A stretch of DNA of 19,333 nt. It comes from Chromera velia (taxonomy: Eukaryota; Sar; Chromeraceae). Location of the stretch: positions 1 through 19,333 of the forward strand of contig JAHBMJ010002369.1 in assembly GCA_018398765.1 (NCBI GenBank). The letters are read 5' to 3'. Both the position numbers and the translations under genes were made by a program. This document shows, in pieces, positions 14,432 through 18,760 of the stretch (its first letter is position 1; each line of letters opens with the position of its first letter). The notes under the pieces are model-generated. The model was not told the DNA's origin. It saw nothing but the letters and a program-made list of their open reading frames with translations, and ran no database searches.

Positions 14432-16610
14432 TGTGTGCACTTTGAGTGGAGAGCAGAGTTTTGGTGGGGGACATTTTCCTGGACCTCCGGCTGGAAGGGA
14501 TTCCCCCCGAGTCGGTCCCGGTCCTCGTGGGGGGAGTGGCAGGAGGGACAGGGGCAGGGGGGGTGGATCATCATGCGTCTTCCTTTGCTTCTGCTTCTGC
14601 TTCGTGTACAGCTGGGGAAGGGGCGAGAGTGAGTGTGGGTGAGAGACAGGGAGGGACGGGAGCCATGGCCGCCGGGGGGATCGACAGGAGACAGGAAGAA
14701 GAGTGGGACAGAGAAAGAGAACGACCTCAAGAACACGATTCGCTCCTTCGTTTCCCTTTTGGGGATCTGGAAAGAGGCCGTCTCCGTCGTGTGTCCGACC
14801 TCCGACTGTCGTCCTACGCTTCTGGAACACTGGGAGAGGAAGGAGTAGCAGAGCCAGAAAGACAGGCACACCAGGCAGGGCAAGCAGAAACAGAAAAAAA
14901 AGGAAAAGACCGCAGCAGTCCGACTCCTCTGAATTCCTCAGAACCCCCAACCCGTCCCTTCCATGTTCCTCCTTGCATATGGAACCTCTGGGGTCCCCCC
15001 CCCCCCCCNAACCTCCTCCCCAGCCGCCACTCGAAAAGCCGCCGTGTCCTTCTTGAGTAAGCTCGTCTCTTCTTCTCCTTTGCTCTCTGTGTCGGAGGAG
15101 GAGAGGGGCCAGAGTGGCCAGATGGCAGTAAAGTCATCGTCTAGGGGAGAGGGAGAAGTGACTTCGCAGACAGAGTCGGGGAGAGGGGCCGCAGGCGGGG
15201 AAGCAGGAAAGGCAGGCTCAAGAACGAAGAAGGGAAAGGGACAGAGACAAGCAGTGTCCGATACAAAAGGAGAGACAAAAGAAGGCAAAAGAAAGGGAGA
15301 CGAGGAGGAACTCGTCCGACACACACTACCCACCGTGCCCGACACTCTTCGGCCAATCGTTGCGTCAGTTTCCCTCTCGCCTGCTCCTCGTCGTTTCTCT
15401 TTGTTTCGCTCTCTCCCTCCTTCTCTTCCACACGACTCTGCTCTTGCTGCTCATTCCTCCTCCAGTGCCGTTTTCATGCACATAGATTGAACTTCTGAGT
15501 TGTGTTGACCCGTACTTTCCTTTTCTCACACAACCACACAGAAATGACATTATCGGCAGAGCGAGAAATTTCCCCCCCCGCTCCCACAGTCCTTGCAAGG
15601 CCAGTCAGTCATTCAAGGCCGCTCTCTCCTCTGCATGTGTGTGAGCGAGAGAGAGTGGGGTGGTGGATGAATAAAATTTGCGTGATGGCTGAAAGAACTG
15701 TTTGAAGAATGAAATTGCAGGTGGATGCGTCTGGACGGTCGGCTGAACGACGGATTCCTTTTCTTTGTGGGCCTCCGCATTCTCTGCCTGCTCGCGGCAT
15801 TTCCCGGGTGGACCGCTGTTCAGGTGCCGGGGCTTTTGATTTGNGGGGGGGGGGGGCGGGCTTGACCGAAATTCCCTCCATGCATGAATGGGCTCTCCTC
15901 TCTCTCCTCTCTTCTCTCTTTTTCTCGATCACCATCCCTCCCTCCCTCCCTCTCCTCCGTTTGTCGGTTTGTTTGTAAGAAAAAAAAAGGAAAAGACGTC
16001 ACGCACTCTGTCTGCCTGTCTGTCTCGCTCCCCCTGTGTGAGTTTCTATGGGTCGGTACCCACAATTGTTTTTGCGGTTTCTGTTTTTCTTGTTCTCATG
16101 GATGGACGGACGAATTAGCTGCTTGCTTGATTGATTGATTTGTGGAGAGAGAAGTAAAACAGTGGGCGGTGTGTGTCGTTTTGCCTGCCAGGCTAGATGA
16201 AGATTTCCGAATTCGATGTTCTTTCTGGGGTGAACTTCCTTGTCGCTTCCCGCCATGAACTTGCATTTGCATGTCTACAACTGCTTCCAAAACCAAAGAA
16301 TGAGACCGCTCAGAAGGCTGCTCTGTCTGTCCCTACCTTGCAGGTGACGGGAGCTCTGGAGCTGATGGACCTCTCAGAGGTTCAATTTCTTCTGGATTCG
16401 CTTGTTGCTGCCGGGTTACTCTTCCGGAGAAGAAGAGAAAGGGGAGATGGCGGGTGCATTGGAAATGAGAGAGGAAGGCATGACCCTGCCGCGTCTGCAG
16501 CTGGGGGAATAGGGGGAAGTTCTGAGCGTGGGGGTCTGAAGGGGGGCCCTGTTTTCGAATACTTTGCCCCCCCATTTTCCGAAGCATTTGCAGGAGGACG
16601 TCGAGGCTAG
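831..16610 (+). CDS. GTF3C1: Split gene for a TFIIIC largest-subunit (TFIIIC220/tau138-type) protein, 5' end missing
   Basis: Proposed product is the large DNA-binding subunit of TFIIIC, which recognises the B box of tRNA and similar RNA polymerase III promoters in the nucleus. Seen: exons at 1766-2448, 2575-2724, 3095-3419, 3538-3701, 4073-4519, 4905-5001, 5161-5189, 5245-5446, 5867-6196, 6682-6771, 7122-7204, 7407-7429, 7513-7612, 7681-7795, 8197-8286, 8496-8546, 8703-9454, 10006-10216, 10596-10663, 10757-10856, 10998-13987, 14457-15464, 15542-15638, 15721-15823 and 16344-16610. All 24 junctions agree in phase and give 2,857 codons plus TAG once the N at 15009 is dropped. Exons at 831-930 and 1637-1707 probably precede them. 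Family call: collinear resemblance, recalled from memory, to human GTF3C1 in at least six blocks, strongest at the C-terminus. Human is about 2,100 residues; this one is longer through low-complexity insertions. N-terminal B-block domain not seen. The family call is fairly secure; individual splice sites less so. Confidence 0.72.
931..1636 (+). other. Putative intron, T/C-rich
   Basis: About 700 bases of pyrimidine-rich sequence with no recognisable gene. Possible tiny exons exist after acceptor-like sites at about 1270 (cacgcag) and 1425 (cactcag). One of them may supply the phase missing between the 831 and 1637 exons. Confidence 0.4.
1637..1707 (+). CDS. Probable short exon of the TFIIIC-like gene
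   Basis: A T/C-rich tract ending cctcaaag precedes 1637 and a gtaaga donor follows at 1708. The next intron is only 58 bases long and ends in aacag. Two frames are open. The frame that joins the following exon's long acidic reading gives DIEKGVRKVRSSKSSHC; the alternative gives RRALEKFVHQKAATVKTEED. Boundaries look good, but the frame is undecided. Confidence 0.5.
1766..2448 (+). CDS. Exon: acidic then basic/Ser-rich linker of the TFIIIC-like protein
   Basis: Acceptor ctcaacag and donor gtgggt at 2449. The reading starts LRELPAERKFFEA, passes an acidic cluster NENDDDDFSDES and then Arg/Ser/Lys-rich sequence, with likely nuclear-localisation clusters such as KSKRRKKGE. Human GTF3C1 has a similar acidic SESDSEEE plus Arg-rich linker at this place. 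A rival donor gtgagt at 2453 fits less well, because only 2449 gives the phase used by the next exon. Confidence 0.65.
2575..2724 (+). CDS. Exon leading into the RSIG...RLKIFHRFF block
   Basis: Acceptor catgcaaag and donor gtatgc at 2725. The phase joins both neighbours and yields KKGERRSIGTSFW. Joined to the next exon it aligns with the human block containing RSLGFLPK. Other frames are open here too; this one was chosen because it satisfies both junction phases and the family match. Confidence 0.55.
3095..3419 (+). CDS. Exon: RLKIFHRFF block plus Gly/Ser-rich linker
   Basis: Strong acceptor cctgttgcag and consensus donor gtgagt at 3420. The first residues, YLHATMMRLKIFHRFF, match in order the human GTF3C1 segment KMPRLRVVHMFL (recalled). 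A Gln/Arg-rich stretch and a Gly/Ala/Ser-rich low-complexity linker follow, ending EGPTFTPAE. An acidic alternative frame (ARDDDEIEDLP) is open only in the first half and has no usable exit. Confidence 0.72.
3538..3701 (+). CDS. Exon: start of the winged-helix-like segment
   Basis: Acceptor atttctgcag and donor gtcggt at 3702. Reading: LLEEMSVTTYLAVIGCG, then EEKLCLLGGFERTS. It corresponds to the human stretch preceding the RR..FSVVENLQRL helix. The donor lies inside a GTCG tetranucleotide run, so the exact cut could be any of several positions, but only this one keeps phase. Confidence 0.7.
3702..4072 (+). other. Intron with a (TG)17 microsatellite
   Basis: Starts in GTCG repeats, carries (TG)n at 3845-3878 and T/C-rich sequence, and ends ggctgcag. 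The frame of the preceding exon happens to stay open through it, but the encoded sequence is repeat-derived. No separate gene seen. Confidence 0.65.
4073..4519 (+). CDS. Exon: winged-helix recognition segment and acidic linker
   Basis: Acceptor ggctgcag and donor gtcagt at 4520. SVPVRRVWTLCRQLAEAGC has the spacing of a winged-helix recognition helix and turn. It lines up with the human segment containing SVVENLQRLCYMGLLQF. A Glu/Gly-rich linker follows, then NVSFRLVETLEVRDLL, and the exon ends FDVRTEFEQ, which continues into the next exon. Confidence 0.75.
4520..4904 (+). repeat. Intron with CA/GAGACA/GACA/GACG repeats
   Basis: Tandem (CA)n, AGAGAC, GACA and GACG units occupy about 4755-4875, one of the few purine-rich intron tracts on this strand. 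The intron also contains an open segment at 4529-4611 that I treat as intronic. Confidence 0.75.
4905..5001 (+). CDS. Exon: FWRTLES block
   Basis: Acceptor gtgtgtgcag. Joined to the previous exon the protein reads FEQFWRTLESSCRRW, which matches the human YWFDLQCVCLN segment in spacing and aromatic positions. The frame ends at a TGA at 5005, so the donor must be close; gtgtga at 5002 is the one that keeps phase. Other frames of this exon are longer but do not join the upstream exon. Confidence 0.6.
5161..5189 (+). CDS. 29-nt micro-exon
   Basis: Bounded by ccccctctag and a perfect gtaagt donor at 5190. It encodes ESIDDGYVK plus part of a Val codon. Both neighbours fit its phase. Confidence 0.65.
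5245..5446 (+). CDS. Exon: basic coiled-coil-like segment
   Basis: Acceptor gtgcatgcag and donor gttggt at 5447. Encodes YGSLTAELVRKLRVKRREE followed by a long Arg/Glu/Lys-rich helix and ends LDELDRLH. Phase fits both neighbours. No family motif beyond the charged helix. Confidence 0.75.
5447..5866 (+). repeat. Intron built almost entirely of pyrimidine microsatellites
   Basis: In order: (CT)n/(CTTT)n from 5455, (TATC)n at 5587-5608, (TTTC)n at 5704-5724, (TTCG)n at 5730-5754, (TTTC)n then (TCTG)n at about 5759-5806, and (CT)n at 5823-5855, followed by the acceptor aatgcag. The ORF runs through only because the repeats lack stops. Confidence 0.85.
5867..6196 (+). CDS. Exon: acidic linker, basic patch and conserved helix
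   Basis: Acceptor ataatgcag and donor gtctgt at 6197. Begins ACEAEGEGDGEEG, with a long Glu/Gly-rich region, then KGKGKKRRRRTTAK (probable nuclear-localisation signal), then LPSSMRLLEALNSRSWIVQ. The last part may correspond to the KRNWIW region of human GTF3C1; that correspondence is weak. Confidence 0.75.
6197..6681 (+). other. Intron with an ATGG microsatellite
   Basis: (ATGG)n at 6217-6239, otherwise mixed sequence with no stop-free coding-like stretch. Ends in GTGA repeats before the acceptor gattgcag. Confidence 0.65.
6682..6771 (+). CDS. Exon: helical segment (90 nt)
   Basis: Acceptor attgcag and consensus donor gtgagt at 6772. Encodes IELTPAQLAALTRLVERLSA, an amphipathic helix, then DFASEREKGT. 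In phase with both neighbours. Confidence 0.75.
6772..7121 (+). repeat. Intron with (CT)n and an AATG minisatellite
   Basis: (CT)n at about 6836-6856 and 6867-6893. AATG tetranucleotides with AACG/AACA variants span about 6952-7010. Ends atccctgcag. Confidence 0.75.
7122..7204 (+). CDS. Exon: FQDPRVVSFASQWGL segment
   Basis: Acceptor ccctgcag; the donor gtcagt at 7205 begins a run of GTCA repeats. Encodes VRAPLTFQDPRVVSFASQWG and ends DAVL plus two bases of a Lys codon. The reading looks like a short helical domain. Confidence 0.65.
7407..7429 (+). CDS. Tentative 23-nt micro-exon
   Basis: Acceptor aacaccag and a weak donor gtggac at 7430. Inserting it gives DAVLKIEREIQELDGFVF in one open frame and satisfies both junction phases. 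A rival solution uses 7397-7429 with the preceding exon cut earlier and the next exon starting at 7485 (cgttgatcttgcag). This is the least certain junction of the chain. Confidence 0.35.
7513..7612 (+). CDS. Exon: EEPEELCGILRF segment
   Basis: Acceptor acttcag (or 7485 with cttgcag). Encodes DGFVFSEEPEELCGILRFMR and then RSFLLNGTY. The donor gtacgt at 7613 lies at the very start of a (GT)n run and is the position whose phase joins the zinc-finger exon. Confidence 0.6.
7613..7680 (+). repeat. (GT)n microsatellite intron
   Basis: A 68-base intron that is mostly (GT)n at 7617-7655, followed by tttccttgttttcag. Confidence 0.75.
7681..7795 (+). CDS. Exon: first three ligands of a C2H2 zinc finger
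   Basis: Acceptor ttgttttcag and donor gttcgt at 7796. After HLSTSRRVAVERVKAP the exon encodes RFRCPFCASPFFFLHHLKKH and ends VE. The pattern is Cys-x2-Cys-x12-His, with the aromatic and Leu core positions of a classical C2H2 finger. The fourth ligand is supplied by the next exon. I know of no such finger in human TFIIIC220. Confidence 0.75.
7796..8196 (+). other. Intron splitting the zinc finger
   Basis: T/C-rich 401-base intron with TTCC repeats at about 7820-7845 and no gene. Ends catgtgcag. Confidence 0.7.
8197..8286 (+). CDS. Exon: last zinc ligand and basic segment
   Basis: Acceptor atgtgcag and donor gtccgt at 8287. Starts RDH, so the joined protein reads KKHVERDH and completes Cys-x2-Cys-x12-His-x4-His. 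Continues DELSYMLPEYRETRLERKR. Exactly 30 codons, phase 0 at both ends. Confidence 0.75.
8496..8546 (+). CDS. Exon: short basic segment (51 nt)
   Basis: Acceptor tttgtgcag and donor gtgcgt at 8547. Encodes VMRRRADFREAKRAGLK. In phase 0 on both sides, and it continues the Arg-rich helix of the previous exon. Confidence 0.7.
8703..9454 (+). CDS. Exon: SANT-like segment and Ser-rich linker
   Basis: Acceptor cacccctgcag and donor gtcagt at 9455. RPLKILPVERRETLLLG followed by TVAERLL resembles the human GTF3C1 LRVTWSMQEDGLLVL...ASNVL segment in spacing. A long Ser/Gly/Glu-rich linker follows, then a conserved-looking region PSHPVWRLMASLHKQ and LPGETLRAFWEDRAES, which runs into the next exon. Confidence 0.75.
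9455..10005 (+). repeat. Intron with a 9-bp CTTTCTTTT minisatellite
   Basis: Pure-pyrimidine tract at about 9593-9713. A CTTT run is followed by roughly nine copies of the 9-mer CTTTCTTTT, then CTTT again. Rest of the intron is mixed, with GGATGG repeats before the acceptor gatgtgcag. Confidence 0.85.
10006..10216 (+). CDS. Exon: LALGVQSYASEHLERAL helical domain
   Basis: Acceptor ggatgtgcag and donor gtaggc at 10217. Joined to the previous exon it reads EDRAESLALGVQSYASEHL, then HPKIRMLRSGLRLSLF and a Trp-rich stretch HWRQAWHSWLCRGL, ending EEVEAIMM. The end aligns with the human LVKAFMECQ segment when read on into the next exon. Confidence 0.75.
10217..10595 (+). repeat. Intron with a (GT)n(GC)n tract
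   Basis: Alternating (GT)n followed by (GC)n at about 10449-10500, then GCCT repeats before the acceptor gcctgcag. No gene seen. Confidence 0.8.
10596..10663 (+). CDS. Exon: DLEKRRLVQKRPALVRR block
   Basis: Acceptor gcctgcag and donor gtaccc at 10664. DLEKRRLVQKRPALVRR matches in order the human ECQKRSLVNRRRVN block (recalled), supporting both frame and family. Confidence 0.68.
10757..10856 (+). CDS. Exon: ILPPF...FLRVF block
   Basis: A weak acceptor ccatcgag follows (GT)n. The phase from the previous exon gives SPGKSPSASILPPF and ARRFLPHFLRVFHAGLS. It aligns with the human ALPFVP...YYRIF block directly downstream of the KRSLVNRRR block. Donor is taken at 10857, at the start of another GT run. 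A rival frame (ERLAWEVPFGIDTT) fits neither phase nor family. Confidence 0.6.
10998..13987 (+). CDS. Giant exon: helical domain, low-complexity insertion, conserved late TFIIIC domain
   Basis: Acceptor aatctctcag and donor gtccgt at 13988. At 2,990 nt this is by far the largest exon. It starts with a helical, possibly winged-helix segment (SLASLHQWLEARG, RYVLTKSARAALFG). About 450 residues of acidic, Ser- and Gly-rich low complexity follow, then FWFPALSDPDFLCIRAGVVF, and a Gly-rich run at about 12905-12955. The last 250 codons look conserved. GGEVGVDLPALISFLAGKF aligns with the human CFGIDKEELRRRF segment, and VSVCERLRLVFRV...WRLVAADAENSTEFLL with QALLEQHQVLEV...ARLVAMGSAWPWLL. These two matches, in order, are among the best support for the family. 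Confidence 0.82.
13988..14456 (+). repeat. Intron with a duplicated (CT)n(GT)n unit of 99 bp
   Basis: After TCTG-rich sequence and (GT)n at about 14193-14240, a unit beginning AAACATGTGTACGTATTC followed by (CT)n and (GT)n occurs at 14253 and again at 14352. The acceptor is ggagagcag. Confidence 0.85.
14457..15464 (+). CDS. Exon: VLVGDIFLDLRLEG segment and charged linker, interrupted by an N
   Basis: Acceptor agagcag; the phase with the previous exon gives TTRVLVGDIFLDLRLEGI. A long Gly/Ser/Glu-rich linker follows. At 14995-15009 there are 14 C then an N. Upstream the coding frame starts at positions 1 mod 3; downstream the open frame (KAAVSFLSKLVSSSPLLSVS and beyond) is 2 mod 3, so removing one base restores it. 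Donor gtgccg at 15465 is chosen by phase; other donors are possible. Confidence 0.65.
15009..15009. other. Ambiguous base after a C14 run, likely spurious insertion
   Basis: The single N shifts the frame of the exon at 14457-15464. Deleting it makes the reading continuous. Most likely an assembly artefact of the homopolymer rather than a real mutation. Confidence 0.7.
15542..15638 (+). CDS. Exon: Pro/Ser-rich lead into the C-terminal module
   Basis: Acceptor accacacag. Encodes MTLSAEREISPPAPTVLARP and ends PLSPLH plus two bases of a Val codon. Donor gtgtga at 15639 sits inside GTGTGTGAG; only this cut gives the phase needed downstream. Confidence 0.6.
15721..15823 (+). CDS. Exon: conserved C-terminal W...LDGRLN module
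   Basis: Acceptor gaaattgcag. Encodes VWMRLDGRLNDGFLFFVGLR, then ILCLLAAFPGWTAVQ. Human GTF3C1 has RPWRVVDGHLNLPVC, then AMLYHIMTRPGIPES, at the same place near its C-terminus: a shared Trp, the DG.LN core, a hydrophobic helix and the PG turn. Donor gtgccg at 15824, phase 0. Confidence 0.78.
15824..16343 (+). other. Last intron, with a second N and T/C-rich repeats
   Basis: An N at 15844 is followed by 12 G. CTCC/CTCT repeats lie at about 15896-15955, a poly-A of 9 at about 15980, TCTG at 16008-16024 and GATT at 16128-16140. A stretch from 16197 is open in the final exon's frame but precedes a strong acceptor (taccttgcag), so I treat it as intronic. Confidence 0.6.
16344..16610 (+). CDS. Final exon and stop codon of the TFIIIC-like gene
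   Basis: Starts VTGALELMDLSEVQFLLDSL, followed by AGLLFRRRRE, matching the human VAVLELLQGLESLGCIRKR helix-turn segment. After a Gly/Ser-rich loop it ends PVFEYFAPPFSEAFAGGRRG and TAG at 16608-16610. The human protein likewise ends shortly after an AFYEPTLDCTLRLG segment, so the tail agrees in position and aromatic pattern. Confidence 0.8.
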   Translation: MTGALELMDLSEVQFLLDSLVAAGLLFRRRRERGDGGCIGNERGRHDPAASAAGGIGGSSERGGLKGGPVFEYFAPPFSEAFAGGRRG

Positions 16611-16620
16611 GTGTCTAGCC
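16605..16620. other. Perfect 6-bp hairpin spanning the stop codon
   Basis: GGCTAG-GTGT-CTAGCC: a six-base stem with a four-base loop. The TAG stop is the 5' arm's last three bases. It marks the point where base composition changes. Confidence 0.75.
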
Positions 16621-18080
16621 ACATAGGGGGTTCAAGCATTTAATTCACAAGTACAAAATGCGGCCTTAAATGCCTATAGCTCTATATAGCCTGTAGGTAA
16701 AGGTCGGCGCTTGAGCGAAAACCACAGTAAGTTACCAATGCAATGTAGCACCCTAGGTAGCACTGCAGTTTGCAATAAAGGCTACTATAAATGTGTTAGT
16801 ATAAATATATGTGAACACTCACACCTAGACTCACATACATCATACGCCATCGTGGTCTGCCTAGACTAGTGGCCTAGCTTTCGAGGCTTCCAACGTTCGG
16901 TAAAAGACAAGCTCTGCAGCCCTCCCCTAGGCCCTCCCCCCAAGCAAAAAGCACACGCAAAAGCACGATAATGTGAACACTATGTATGATTATATAATTT
17001 TAATTTCAAGTTGAGTTGGTTAAAGCTGGCGAGCCGCCTTTATAGGGCTCTAACCATATACGGCTCTGTCCAACTAGACATAAGATAGGATAAGATACGA
17101 TTTTATGTTTCGGGAATTCCCGCGGTCCACTGCCAGGTATCGGCTTGGCCGGGCTTGCACCGATGTACATACATTGCTAAATACATTGTCACGTTATGTT
17201 TCAAGTTGCTTTTGCATCTAGTTTTTTGCATAGAAAGCAGCAAAAAAAACTTCTTGATCAGCATGTATTTTTGATCAATCTAGTATCGACCTCAACGACC
17301 TATGAGCTCTTCATGTCTTCCCACGACCTTACCTTTTCCGTGAGGACTCTAAGGAGCGGCTGATCGTCTCTCCGTCTATCCGAGTGCTGCTACTGCTACT
17401 GCCCCTCCCTCAACGCATTGGTCTTTAGTTTAATATAAGGTTCAAGTTAGAATCTTAGTTAGAATCATGAAAGCAGAGCCACCATTTCCGACACATTTTT
17501 TTCTTGCCCTTCTACTCCACGCCGACTCGGCGGCGAAGTCCATGGTCAGCTAAAGCTGTGACCCAATAGCTATGCGATCTCAACTCGCTGCTAGAATCGC
17601 AGCTAGATTGATGTATCCTTCTTAATTTATTTTATAATAAAGCGAAGTTCATGTTAGAGTTCACCTCAAACTTCACCATACAATTTTTCTTTTAAATTTC
17701 ATTCACTACATGGATCTGGGTATGCATGCTAAATTCACCGTCGTGACTATCTCCGGCAATGTTAGTACTACGTTTAATATCAGATGGTCTTGAGATAGAT
17801 CTAGAGATGGATACAGTAATGGATACAAAATGATACAGACGGATATTTGCTATAATTTTTTTGCAACAGTCTAACTTAATTAGAAAAATAAAGGGTATGT
17901 ATAGAGCCGCCAGGCTGAGGCGGTTTAGAGGTGGCCTCGTGCTGCCTTAAACAGTGCTTTCTCTCACTAAAACCCCCCGTCATAGCTTTAATAAGAGACT
18001 AGCAATCACCTGAGGAGTTATATAAGCAGGAACAGAAGCTAGGAGCATGTTGATGTCCGAGTCTTAAAGCTAAGGAGCCG
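16621..18080. other. AT-richer, microsatellite-free block without ORFs
   Basis: About 1.46 kb that differs sharply from both flanks: visibly lower GC, no dinucleotide or tetranucleotide runs, stops in all frames. It includes a perfect 12-bp palindrome CGGGAATTCCCG (17111-17122), a CCGCC/GGCGG stem with a 7-base loop (17907-17923), a loose repeat of ATGGATACA (about 17808-17850), and two similar segments TTAAAGCTGGCGAGCCGC (about 17021) and TTAAAGCTAAGGAGCCGC (about 18063). No terminal inverted repeats, tRNA or transposase seen. Could be intergenic spacer plus 3' UTRs, or a non-coding inserted element. Confidence 0.55.
16774..16779 (+). promoter_or_regulatory. Candidate AATAAA polyadenylation signal
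   Basis: AATAAA lies 164 bases after the stop codon. Whether this lineage uses the hexamer is not known from the window, and AT-rich DNA contains it by chance. Confidence 0.3.
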
Positions 18081-18142
18081 CGTGCACGGTCACCACAATT
18101 ATGGTTACGGTAGTGGATACATGTTTTCCTGTCCTCGCAGCT

Positions 18143-18274
18143 TTATTCAATACCTTCCAGAATGCCCGGCCAGCTCACTGAGGCCCCACTGGACCTATTT
18201 TCACCTGCATGCCACAACCAGCGATTCTGAAACTGCTTCCGGACTAGCTTCCGGAATCGAATGTGAAATTCTCG
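18143..18274 (-). CDS. Tentative terminal exon of a convergent minus-strand gene
   Basis: On the minus strand an acceptor-like gagaaaacag precedes 18274 and an open frame of 43 codons follows (EFHIRFRKLVRKQFQNRWLW, then VSWPGILEGIE) to TAA at 18145-18143. AATAAA overlaps that stop. The purine-rich plus strand just to the right (pyrimidine-rich on the minus strand) looks like an intron of a minus-strand gene. No family recognised, and a plus-strand ORF overlaps. Confidence 0.25.
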   Translation of the reverse strand, partial: REFHIRFRKLVRKQFQNRWLWHAGENRSSGASVSWPGILEGIE

Positions 18275-18540
18275 CTGTTTTCTCTGTCTGTATGTGCATG
18301 GGCAGGCCCCTGGTGCACAAAAAAGGGAGCATAGGGGGGCACAGAGTTTCTTTCTCGCTACCCCTGCTTGCGCAGTGAGGCGAGCGGACAGATCGCCACA
18401 GCACTGCTGGTCTTTCCTTTCCTTTTCCTTCCCCTTTCCTCCTTTTCTTTCTGTCCTGCGAGCCCTCCTCATGCTCCTGTGCAAATCTGTTGTGTGTTTT
18501 TGAGAAAACGGAAGACCTGAATGAAAGCCAGGAAGGGGAG

Positions 18541-18760
18541 AACAATTAAGCAAAGAACGAAGAGGAGAGAGACAGAAAGAAAGAAAAAAGGAGAGGCGAG
18601 AAGGAAAAAATAAAAGAAGGAAGGAAAGAAGGAAGCACGGAAGGAAGGAAGGAAGGAAGGAGAGAGAGAGAAAGAAAGAAAGAAAGAAAGAAAAGGAAGC
18701 GAAAGAAGAAGGAAAGAAGGAAAGGAAAGGAAAAGAAAGGAAAGAAGGAAAAAAAGGAAG
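18541..18760. repeat. Purine-rich GAAA/GGAA/GAAAG tract
   Basis: About 220 bases almost purely A/G on the plus strand, with GGAA tetranucleotides at about 18639-18660 and GAAA at about 18669-18692. It is the opposite polarity of nearly all introns of the TFIIIC-like gene. Confidence 0.85.

Noticed and set aside
16621-18080. tRNA, SINE or LTR element in the AT-rich block
   Set aside because: GGTTCAAG strings near 16629 and 17439 resemble part of a B box, but no A box, cloverleaf, poly-A tail, terminal repeats or target-site duplication could be found by eye.
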